Positions 39,063 through 47,800 of a DNA stretch of 60,188 bases are shown piece by piece. The position numbers and the translations under genes were made by a program. Below the pieces are notes generated by a model. It ran no database searches, was not told the origin of the DNA, and saw only the letters and a list, made by a program, of their open reading frames with translations. The stretch's first letter is position 1; each line of letters opens with the position of its first letter. Source of the DNA: Bacteroidales bacterium. Lineage in GTDB: Bacteria; Bacteroidota; Bacteroidia; Bacteroidales; F082. The stretch is from positions 1 through 60,188 of the forward strand of contig JAFSJF010000147.1 in NCBI GenBank assembly GCA_017439405.1. The letters run 5' to 3'.

Positions 39063-40964
39063 CTACGATTCGGGATTTTCAGCAGGCTCGACGGTGACGA
39101 AGTCGCCGCGCTGTTGGAAATACTCGACCAGCTTTTCGTAAAACTTCGTCTTACTCATCGTCTCGGCGTTGCCGAAGACGATGAGTTTCATTTTGGCGCG
39201 GGTGATGGCCACGTTCATGCGGCGCAAGTCGTTGAGGAAGCCGATGTTGCCGCTCGCGTTGTCGCGCACGAGGCTGATGAGGACGACGTCGCGCTCCTGC
39301 CCTTGGAAGCCATCCACCGTGTTGATGCTGATTTGATGGCGCAAAGGCTTTAGCATCTTGTTGTTGCGCATGTATTTGCGCAACAGCCTGACCTGTGCCT
39401 TGTAGGGCGAGATGATGCCGAAGTCCACTTGCTCGCGCAAGAGGTGTTCCATGCCGATGAGTTTCACGTAGTTCATCAGGGTTTTCATCAGGAGCTTGGC
39501 TTCTTCGTGGTTGCTCCGGCTGAGGCTGCGGCTCTGCTGCTCGCCGAAGTCGCACCGCGACGTGTCGACCCACATCAAGGGCTTGTCGATGGGGGAGACG
39601 AGGCGGTCGGCCACGCTTGGGTCGGCTTTCAGCCTGCCGTGGTAGAACTGTCGCGACGAAAACTCCATGATGTCGCGGTTCATGCGGTATTGCACGTCGA
39701 GTAGCGTGACGCACGAGGGCTTGCTTTTCACCACTTTTTGCATCAAGGTGCGCTCCAAACCCTCGTGTCCGGCTTCCTTGCATTTCACGGTGGGCGGCAA
39801 CTGCTGGTGGTCGCCGGCGAAGACGACGCGGTCGGCCTTGAGGATGGCCGTCCAGCAGGCGGCTTCGAGGGCTTGTGCGGCCTCGTCGATGAAGACGGTG
39901 CCGAAATGGCGGCGTTCCATCAAACGGTGGGCGCTGCCGATGAGGGTGCAAGCGATGACGCCCGAGGTGGCGAAAAGTTCTTCGCGGATTTTCACTTCGA
40001 GTTCCATCTCGCGGTGCTGCAACTTGCGGATTTGGTTGTGCTCCTTGTCGCCGAGTTTGGGACGGCTTTTGATTTCGGGCAGCGACGAGCGCACACTGAA
40101 GAGTTCCAAATAGTCAGGGTGGTTGCCGTAGCGGTATTCGTAGGAACATTCCATCATAACATCGTTGATTCTTAACGGGTTGCCGATGCGCAAAACGGAA
40201 ATCCCACGACGATAAAGCTGTTCGCTGATCCAGTCGATGGCAGCATTGCTCGGGGCGCAGACCAATACTTGCGTCTCGCGGCGCAGGGTCTCGCTGATGG
40301 CCTCCACGAGGGTAGTGGTCTTGCCTGTGCCGGGCGGACCGTGCACGATGGCCGTCTCGCGGGCGTTGAGCACCTTGCTGACGGCGGCGTTTTGGCTCGC
40401 GTTGAGCCAAGGGATATGGTTCGTGTGCAGGTCGCGGAAAGTGGGTTGTTTGTCGCCGATGAGTACGTTACGCAGGTTGACAAAATCCTCGTCGTTGCGT
40501 TCCCTCACCTGTCTGAGGCTGCTTTGCATCACCTGATAGGAGTAGTCGTCGATGCCCAACAGCACGCCGATCTTGCCCCGCGAGGCCAAGTTTTCCAAGG
40601 CCATCAAGACGTTACGGTTGTTCACCGCAATCTCCATGTGGAAGTCTTGGACACGGCTCACGGTGCAGTTGAAGTTGAGCACGCGCATCTGTCCGTTCTC
40701 GATGCTGAAGAAGTTGACGATTTTGCCCGGCTCGAAGTCGCTGCTCGTGTCTTCGGGTTGTGGACCGTCGTAGTACACATCCACGACCAATTGGTTAGCT
40801 ATATTATAAGAGGTGTTGCCCAAACGGATGGGATACCAGCAGTCGCCTTCGGCCACTTCGCCGTTCATCGGGGCGCGTTTGACAGCTTCGAGGTATTCGG
40901 CCTTCTCGTATTCGTATTCCTTGCGGAGGAGGTCGGACTGGAGGTAGAGGGATTCGAGGGGCAT
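39063..40964 (-). CDS. UPF1/DNA2-like superfamily I helicase (IGHMBP2 type)
   Basis: 633 residues. Motif I GPPGTGKTTTLVEAI; motif Ia 'LVCAPSNAAIDWI'; motif II VFIDEAAQALEAACW (DEAA); motif III 'VVFAGDHQQLPPTV'; motif IV/V 'LDVQYRMNRDIMEFSS', 'STNTVDGFQGQERDVVLISLVRDN' and motif VI 'NVAITRAKMKLIVFG'. All SF1B motifs are present and in order. The N-terminal ~170 residues form a beta-barrel-like substrate-binding domain (VVDVYYDGPQ...). Predicted 5'-3' RNA/DNA helicase acting in nucleic acid maintenance. No obvious operon partner; it converges on the small KKRKEE gene. Confidence 0.92.
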   Translation of the reverse strand: MPLESLYLQSDLLRKEYEYEKAEYLEAVKRAPMNGEVAEGDCWYPIRLGNTSYNIANQLVVDVYYDGPQPEDTSSDFEPGKIVNFFSIENGQMRVLNFNCTVSRVQDFHMEIAVNNRNVLMALENLASRGKIGVLLGIDDYSYQVMQSSLRQVRERNDEDFVNLRNVLIGDKQPTFRDLHTNHIPWLNASQNAAVSKVLNARETAIVHGPPGTGKTTTLVEAISETLRRETQVLVCAPSNAAIDWISEQLYRRGISVLRIGNPLRINDVMMECSYEYRYGNHPDYLELFSVRSSLPEIKSRPKLGDKEHNQIRKLQHREMELEVKIREELFATSGVIACTLIGSAHRLMERRHFGTVFIDEAAQALEAACWTAILKADRVVFAGDHQQLPPTVKCKEAGHEGLERTLMQKVVKSKPSCVTLLDVQYRMNRDIMEFSSRQFYHGRLKADPSVADRLVSPIDKPLMWVDTSRCDFGEQQSRSLSRSNHEEAKLLMKTLMNYVKLIGMEHLLREQVDFGIISPYKAQVRLLRKYMRNNKMLKPLRHQISINTVDGFQGQERDVVLISLVRDNASGNIGFLNDLRRMNVAITRAKMKLIVFGNAETMSKTKFYEKLVEYFQQRGDFVTVEPAENPES

Positions 40965-41009
40965 TTTTTTAGTTGAGAGTTTAGAGTTTTTAGTTGTTCA
41001 GTTTGCAGT

Positions 41010-41064
41010 TGTAGGGCTGTCACATTGTGGCAGCCGTACATCCGTTGTGGCAGCCGTACATCCG
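41010..41064. repeat. Partial copy of the TGTAGGGCTGTCACA palindrome with a 20-bp tandem duplication
   Basis: TGTAGGGCTGTCACA starts at 41010; the unit TTGTGGCAGCCGTACATCCG occurs twice in tandem (41025-41044 and 41045-41064). Related to the element at 22245-22308. The 125-bp gap upstream of the helicase start contains nothing else. Confidence 0.8.
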
Positions 41065-41089
41065 TTTGTTGAGTGTTTAGAGTTGGGGA

Positions 41090-42619
41090 CTATGGGGTGC
41101 GAGACGGAGGACAGTGAATAACCTCAGGCTCGCTTCGGGTGAGGTAGCGGACGGTGACTTCGGGCTGTTTCTTGCCTTCGTCATTCACTTCGCAGCGGAA
41201 CGACACTTCCGATGTGCCTTCGTCCAAAAACGATGTGCCTTGCGCGACAATTTCTTCTATCTTGTTGTAGTTCTGGTCGGTAATATAAGCCGAGCCATCG
41301 AAGTCGAAGATGAGGTTTTGCCCGGCTTTGAGGGTGCAAGGCAGGTAAAGGATGCCGTTGGGTGTACGAAACTCCAGCTCTCTGATGTTACCTTTGCCTC
41401 CCACGCAAATCTGTAGGGCAAAATGGCCTTTGTGGGGGCTGTTCCATGACCAAGTGTCATCCTCGAAATTGCAGAAATATCGCCTCGATATGTGCTCAGT
41501 ATAAAGCAGATAGGTCGAGTCGGCCTTTTCGATGTGCCAGTTCCCATACGGGTCCTTGAATTGCTCTTTTTGAGCTTCACTAAACGAATCTTCCAATCGC
41601 AAGGTTTCCCAAATGTCGATGGCATCTAAAAAAGTGTCGGTCAGGCCGTGCTTTCGCATGGTTTCCGCACTGAAAATGAGGCCGAAACCACCCTCAAAAG
41701 CGGCGGCTTTGCTCAGGAACCATTCCAATTCTTCAAGCGTGGTGGCCTTGCGGTTTTTGTCGGCCAATAGGATTTGGAAGTTGCCTATCATCCAAGGCAT
41801 ATGATTCTCAATGTAATAGGCTTGCCTTTCGTTCAAGGTTTCCACGATTTTCGTCCTCATCGACTCGTTCCAGAGTTGGTTTTCGTTGACGCGATTCAAC
41901 TTCCGGTTCGCCATGGGTGCGAGCAGGTCGGCTTGTAAAAGCTTGTTGGGGTTGTATTTGCGCATTGTGTCAAGAAATCCGCAGATGGCCGAATCGCCTT
42001 GCTCGTTGTAGCCGTAGCTTTTCAAGTCATTGAAAATCAATAGGGGATAGTCGGTGTTGGCTAATTTCTTGGCTTCGGTTTGCGCCATTTGGTCTTGCAG
42101 TTCAAGGTCGGGCAGAAGAGTGCGGTCGGGTGTGTCCCAAAGCTTGTAAAGTGGGGCGTTCTTGGGGTGCGGTGTGGTTTTTGTGCCGAATGCGCCACGG
42201 GTGCAGTGGTACAGGATGTGGAAGCTGACATTAGCTTCGGAGGTGCGGTAAACTATCAGTTCGTCTTCGATTTGCAGAACGTTGATGCTTGAGGGTTTTT
42301 CCAACAATTCTGACCGATAGACCGCAAAAACGGTTTGCCGTTCGTCCAAGCTGCTTTGCAGTTCCATGACACCCTGTTTCAGAAGGTGTTGCGAAGGTTT
42401 TGGCGCGACGAGTCTGCTGTCGGTCGGGATGCGGTTGGCTACGACCGAAAGACCCAAGTCCAAGCCAGCTTGACGGCATTTTTCCTTCAGGAAAGCGACT
42501 TCTTTTTCGTTGCCGTCGGCCAAAAGGTAGGACTTGGTGCTTCGCAAAGAAAGGGTGTCTTGGGCGAAGCAAGCCATTGCGAAAAGCATCAGCAAGCCGA
42601 TGGCTAAAGTGTTCTTCAT
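41090..42619 (-). CDS. Secreted protein of unknown function, coupled to dgt
   Basis: 509 residues with a signal peptide (MKNTLAIGLLMLFAMACFAQ). The start ATG overlaps the dgt stop by one base (TGATG). The pattern in 'YPLLIFNDLKSYGYNEQGDSAICGFLDTMRKYNPNKLLQADLLAPMANRKLNRVNENQLWNESMRTKIV' looks like the loop-rich centre of a (beta/alpha)8 glycosidase, but no catalytic pair can be assigned. The C-terminal ~150 residues (HFALQICVGGKGNIRELEFRTPNG...FDFDGSAYITDQ) look like a beta-sandwich. I do not recognise the family. A periplasmic hydrolase is possible. Confidence 0.6.
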   Translation of the reverse strand: MKNTLAIGLLMLFAMACFAQDTLSLRSTKSYLLADGNEKEVAFLKEKCRQAGLDLGLSVVANRIPTDSRLVAPKPSQHLLKQGVMELQSSLDERQTVFAVYRSELLEKPSSINVLQIEDELIVYRTSEANVSFHILYHCTRGAFGTKTTPHPKNAPLYKLWDTPDRTLLPDLELQDQMAQTEAKKLANTDYPLLIFNDLKSYGYNEQGDSAICGFLDTMRKYNPNKLLQADLLAPMANRKLNRVNENQLWNESMRTKIVETLNERQAYYIENHMPWMIGNFQILLADKNRKATTLEELEWFLSKAAAFEGGFGLIFSAETMRKHGLTDTFLDAIDIWETLRLEDSFSEAQKEQFKDPYGNWHIEKADSTYLLYTEHISRRYFCNFEDDTWSWNSPHKGHFALQICVGGKGNIRELEFRTPNGILYLPCTLKAGQNLIFDFDGSAYITDQNYNKIEEIVAQGTSFLDEGTSEVSFRCEVNDEGKKQPEVTVRYLTRSEPEVIHCPPSRTP

Positions 42620-43938
42620 CAGTCGATTCCGCTTAAGTCTTTGTAGAGTTTCACGGCATACAGGTCGGTCATGTTGGAGATGAAGTCGATGACGGACTGG
42701 ACCCGGGTGTAAGTGTCGTCGGTCGCCACCTTGAACTGTTCGGGAATGAGCGAGAGCAGTTTTTTATTATAAGGTGTGTCGGGGTAGAGTATGGCACCGA
42801 TGAAAACTTCCATAAGCGACCCAATGACGTTGAAGCCCGTCAGCTCGATTTTGACGACCGACGGGTGCCGATAGATGTGCTCAATCGATGCTTTGCGGCA
42901 TTGGTCGAGGGCGTTTTTTTCGTATTCAGGCAGATGCGAAATCAGGCTTTTCTCGAATCGGCCTTCCATGATGGGCTCGTAGTTCTTGACGAAGATGTCG
43001 CTCACGCAATTGACGAGTTTGTTGATTAGGGTGGCGCGGAGGAAGGCTATGCGCTCGTTGATGTCGGTCACATCGAGGTAAGCCTCTTCCTTGTGCTTGT
43101 AAAAACTCATGTCTTTTGTGTTTTTCGGGTTGAAGAACGACAGGAAACATTTCTCTATTGCCTCGGTGCTTACGATGCCGCGCCTGTGGGCGTCTTCCAT
43201 GTCGAGGACGAGGTAGCAGATGTCGTCGGCGGCCTCCATCATGAAGGAAAGTGGATGGCGGGCGTAAACCAAGTGCTCGTCGTCGATGCGCGGGATGCCG
43301 CACTCCTCGACGACTTCCTTAAACGCCTCGATTTCAGAGTAGAACACGTTGTATTTCTTGCGGTCGCCTTTGTCGAAGGAAGGGTAGGGGTATTTCAGCA
43401 AGGTGGCCAAAGTAGCGGCGGTGAGCGAGAATCCGCCCGCCCGTCGGCCTGTGAACTGGTGCGTCAGTTGGCGGAAGGCGTTGGCGTTGCCCTCAAAGGC
43501 GATGAGGTCGCTCCATTGTTCGGGCAACACTTTGTCTTTCAATTCCATGCCTTTCCAATCGTTGAAAAAGCTGCTGATGGTGTCTTCGCCCGAATGGCCG
43601 AAGGGCGGGTTGCCGAGGTCGTGGGCGAGGCAGGCCGAGGCCACGATGGTCTCGATGTCGCTTTGGCGTTCTTTCAGATAGTCGTCTTTCTTGGACAGTT
43701 TCTCCACCGTGCGGCAGGCGATAGAGCGTCCCACGCTGGCCACTTCGAGGCTGTGTGTCAGGCGGTTGTGAACCGTCTGTGCGCCTGGAAGCGGAAACAC
43801 TTGGGTCTTGTTTTGCAGTCGGCGGAACGGGCTGCTGAAGATGATGCGGTCGTAGTCGCGTTGGAACGAGCTGCGGATGTCGGCACTCTTGTGCGGCTGC
43901 GCATAGCGTTTGTTGGAGAGGAGGTCGGTCCAGTTCAT
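42619..43938 (-). CDS. dgt: dGTP triphosphohydrolase
   Basis: 439 residues from ATG 43938. Upstream in-frame ATG 44016 lies beyond the -7 box and is rejected. HD-domain residues: 'HNRLTHSLEVASVGR' (first His), 'ACLAHDLGNPPFGHSGE' (H-D pair), 'EGNANAFRQLTH' and 'MMEAADDICYLVLDMEDA' (last Asp). These match the dGTPase family, which hydrolyses dGTP to deoxyguanosine and tripolyphosphate and controls dNTP pools. It is 1-base overlapped by the unknown secreted protein downstream, so the two form an operon. Confidence 0.93.
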   Translation of the reverse strand: MNWTDLLSNKRYAQPHKSADIRSSFQRDYDRIIFSSPFRRLQNKTQVFPLPGAQTVHNRLTHSLEVASVGRSIACRTVEKLSKKDDYLKERQSDIETIVASACLAHDLGNPPFGHSGEDTISSFFNDWKGMELKDKVLPEQWSDLIAFEGNANAFRQLTHQFTGRRAGGFSLTAATLATLLKYPYPSFDKGDRKKYNVFYSEIEAFKEVVEECGIPRIDDEHLVYARHPLSFMMEAADDICYLVLDMEDAHRRGIVSTEAIEKCFLSFFNPKNTKDMSFYKHKEEAYLDVTDINERIAFLRATLINKLVNCVSDIFVKNYEPIMEGRFEKSLISHLPEYEKNALDQCRKASIEHIYRHPSVVKIELTGFNVIGSLMEVFIGAILYPDTPYNKKLLSLIPEQFKVATDDTYTRVQSVIDFISNMTDLYAVKLYKDLSGID

Positions 43939-43958
43939 TGGAGCTTTGTTTGTTGCTG

Positions 43959-43966
43959 CAAAATTA
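43959..43966 (-). promoter_or_regulatory. -7 promoter box (TAATTTTG) of dgt
   Basis: Minus-strand TAATTTTG about 21 nt upstream of ATG 43938, which fixes that start. Confidence 0.65.
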
Positions 43967-44265
43967 GGAAAAAACTCCTTACGCAAGCGTAATTCGATGT
44001 TTTGGGTTGCCCCCAATCGCTGACGGTCTTGGTCTCTTGCGAGAAGGCGATGCCAATCCTGACGACGGTTTGGCGGCTTGTGGTCTTACGGACGGTCAAC
44101 GTGTTCATGGCGCTATTTCACGACCCAACCCCGACCCCATTCCCAAACGGGAAGCCAGAATGCCGAAAGACAGCGTTTGGGAGGTCGGGAGTGGCTTGAA
44201 GGGCCGAAAATGCCCAAAAAGTGCCAAAAAAGTGAAAGATTGGAAAATAATGGTCAATCATGGCC
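43967..44265. other. Intergenic stretch without a recognisable gene
   Basis: About 300 bp between divergent promoters. Short open frames exist in several registers but none shows family signatures; AAAAAGTGCCAAAAAAGTG direct repeats occur at 44216-44235. Confidence 0.5.
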
Positions 44266-44296
44266 ATTGCCAATCGAAAAAATGTTTATATTTTTG
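44266..44296 (+). promoter_or_regulatory. Promoter: ATTG and TATTTTTG before the decayed surface-protein gene
   Basis: ATTG at 44266-44269, 19-bp spacer, TATTTTTG at 44289-44296. It likely now drives the operon at 44836. Confidence 0.6.
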
Positions 44297-44390
44297 CGGC
44301 GTCGGATTTGGGGTGCGGCAGCTGGTCTCGATTCCCGCTTCCCGAAGACATTAAACAGACAAATTCATTAATCATAAAAAAGCTATCACA

Positions 44391-44797
44391 ATGAAGAGAT
44401 TTTACTCAACAAGAAAACGAGGGGCGTCTCCGCCGTTTGGGAGAGGCCTTCTGCTTGCTCGCTGCTTTGCGCGATGGGATTGGCAAGGGCAAACGCCCAG
44501 TACACGCCGTACTGGAGTCGTGTCCCAGGTTTTACGAACCACATGAATGTGATAGGGCAGATTGAATTGGACGGCACCTATCTCGCATCACCTGCCATTG
44601 AGGTGGGCGCGTTTTGCGGTGCCGAATGTCGTGGCTCGGCCTCCCTTGAGGACATGGCCGGAACCTACATGGTTCTGCAAACCATCTCAGCGGATGTGGA
44701 GGGCAATGTCATTACCTTCAGGCTCTACGACCATGAGGCGGGCCATGAGAATGGGGCGGTATGCCACATTTCCGTCTTTTTTTTTACAAATTATTGA
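44391..44797 (+). pseudogene. Decayed N-terminus of a T9SS surface protein
   Basis: ATG 44391 encodes MKRFYSTRKRGASPPFGRG and then runs out of frame to a stop at about 44546. A second frame, from about 44438, contains the expected end of a signal sequence (SLLCAMGLARANAQY) and then 'FTNHMNVIGQIELDGTYLASPAIEVGAFCGAECRGSASL', 'TISADVEGNVITFRLYDHE'. That module is a standard N-terminal block of long Bacteroidales T9SS proteins, which normally continue for hundreds of residues. Here it ends at 44797 right after a T9 homopolymer. I infer a frameshift in the signal region and loss of the rest of the gene. Sequencing error in the homopolymers could explain part of this. Confidence 0.7.
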
Positions 44798-44835
44798 TAA
44801 TCATGTAAATAATTAATAATCAAAATCAAATTACT

Positions 44836-47800
44836 ATGTTAAGGAAATCACTACTTTTCATCACGCTGATGGCTTTCTTAGCGCCATCGGTTTCCATCGG
44901 CCAGACGGCCGTGAACGTGGATGCCAACCATCCCTTCAACGATGGTTTTGAAGGCGACACTTGCACATGGACCTTCTTGAACGGAGGTTCAGTCAATGCC
45001 TGGTATTGGGGTGAAGCCACCAACAATGGCGGCTCACATTCCGTTTACATCTCCAATAACGGCGGTGTCAACAATTCTTACAACACGAGTGGCGCAGCCA
45101 CTTGGGTGTACTTCACCAAGGACTTTTCCTTCGAATCGGGGGCTTACCGCTTTTCCTACAATTGGAAATGTGCTGGTGAAGGTGGTTATGACTACATCCG
45201 GGTGGGCCTGCTGCCAAGCACCACTGCCCCCACGCCTGGCAACGGACTGCCTAGCGACTGGATCTCACTTGACAACAACGCCAACCTGAACGGCTCATCC
45301 AACTGGACGAGTAGGTCTGTCGATTTAGACATTACAGAAGCCGGCGACTACAAGCTGGCCTTCGCTTGGCGCAACGATGGCAGTGGAGGAAGCAACCCTC
45401 CGGGTGCCATCGATAACGTCAGGATAACAAAAATGGTTGTGGAGCCTTATACTTACTTCACCCAGACAAGCGACAACGACTTCGTGAAAGGCTCTGGCCT
45501 GAATGTCGTCGTCGCTGAAGGTTCCGTCCATCTTGAGCAACAGATGACTTCCGTGGCCGACTGGAATGCGACCGCCAACCTACCTCAAAGCCTGAAAGGA
45601 CACCAGATGGTGACTTGGCGCAACTATGTTTACCTCGTGGGTGGCCACAACGGCTCCGGCAACGTGAGCAAAGTGTATCGCGCCACGCAGCAAGACGATG
45701 GCATCTCGGGCTGGACAGAACTGAATGCTTTGCCCGTTAGCTTGAGCGACATGGCGGTGGTGGCCACCCAAACCCACCTCATCGTGATGGGCGGCCATAA
45801 CGCCAGCGGCATCGTAGACAAAATCCATGTCGCCAAGTTCAACGACGACGGCTCGATAGGCACCTGGCAAGAGTCGGAGCAGATGTTGCCCGAACCCCGT
45901 TGGGGACTGCGTGCCGCAATCGCCCTCGACGACATATATATAATAGGTGGCGCCACAGACGACACGCTCAACATTGCCACCAACACCGTCTATCGTGCCA
46001 GCCTTAACACCTTGGGACTCATTGACACCATCGTTGCCGTTGGCAGCCTGCCTGCCGCGCGCAACGGACATGCCTTAGCCGTATATGACTCGAAACTCAT
46101 CGTGACGGGTGGCTACGATGCCTCGCAAACGGCACAAGCCACTGTCTATAGTGCTGAAGTGAACCTCGACGGCACCCTCGGCAGCTGGCAGTCAAAGCAG
46201 GCACTGACCGAAGCCACCTACAACCACTCCATGCTTTGCGCCAACGGCGTGCTCGCCATCCTTGGCGGACACGACGGCAACATACCGAGCAACAAGTTCT
46301 ACTACACTACCTTGGACGATACCGACTTCTCGTGGACGCTCTCCGATGTCATGCTGTCTGAGCGCTACGCACAAGGCGCAGCCTTCGCTTTCGGCAACAA
46401 GTTCTTCTTCGCTGGCGGCGCAGCCACATCGGGCGTGGTCAACAGTTTGGTGAGCTACATGGCCGTCACCACTTCCGACGAACCCGTCATGAAGTCGGCC
46501 TTCATCGGTATACCTTATTATATAGGTACGCCCAAGACATTGCAGGACTTGAGCTACACCCTTACCAATCCCTCCGCGCAGGCTTACGAAATCCTTTACC
46601 GCACGGCGGACGAAGGCATGAATTACGGCAACTGGACCTCGGCGGGCAGCAACCTTCCCGCTGTTGTCAACCAAAGCAAGAGCTATATCCAATATATGTT
46701 TCGCATCTCGGCCACGGGCACGAATGACTTCGCTATTGACGACGTCACCCTCACCGTGGCTGGCTATACCCAATTGGAAGGCAACCTCAACTGGATTGGC
46801 GACCTCACAGCAGCCAACAGCCCCTACCTTGTGACAAGCGATATCAGCTTCACCTCTGGCACCCACAACATCGAGCCGGGCGTGACCATCATGTTCATGC
46901 CCAACACGGGTCTGAACATTGGGCAGGCCAGCGTGAACTTCAACGGCACGCAGGCCAATACCATCCTGCTGACGGCCTACGAAAGCGGCAACGGAAGCTG
47001 GAATGGCGTGTATTTCCAAGATGCCAGCGACAACGGCGTCAGTTCGTTGATGGAATACACCACCATCGAGAAGGCGGGCAGCGGCGACAACGACGCCAAC
47101 CTCTACCTCTACTACACCAATCAGCCCACCATCAACCACTGCACCTTCCAGATGGCTGTGGGCCAAGGCGCCAAGTTCCAGAACTCAAGCCCCACCATCT
47201 CGAATAGCAACTTCACGCAAAACACGGGCAGAGGCCTCTACCTGCTTAGTTCCTCGCCCACTTGCACGGCCTGTACCTTGAGCGACAACTATGGCGGCGT
47301 GTGGCTCGACAACTCGGCTCCGACATTCAATAACACCGCCATTACGGGCAACACATACGATGGCATCCGCTACCAGACTGCCAATTTCGATGCCACCTTC
47401 TACGGCGTGACTAGCTCGGGCAACAAATACGGCATGTATTCCTGCACTCCCAACAGATCGTTCACCTTCGACAGCAATGAGGTGGCTTTCGCCGACAATA
47501 CAGCCGACATTGCCGTGGCAGGCGGGCAGATCAGTTCTGACCAAACTTGGAACAACTATGCCAACGGCTACGCCCTGTTGGGCAACGTGGAAATCTATGG
47601 CGGCACACCTAAGCTTACCCTGCGGCCCGGTGTCACCCTCAAGGTGCAGACAGGCTACAGCCTTTATGTGGGCCGCAACAGCAACCAAGGTGGTATGCTC
47701 TATGCCGTGGGCACCACAAGCGCCCCCATTACCTTCACTTCGCTGAACGACGAGGTGGGCGGCTGGACGGGTCTCCGCTTCCGCGACGGCAGCGACTACA

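Noticed and set aside
43939-44016. N-terminal extension of Dgt from ATG 44016
   Set aside because: It crosses the minus-strand -7 box at 43959-43966, so translation must start at 43938.
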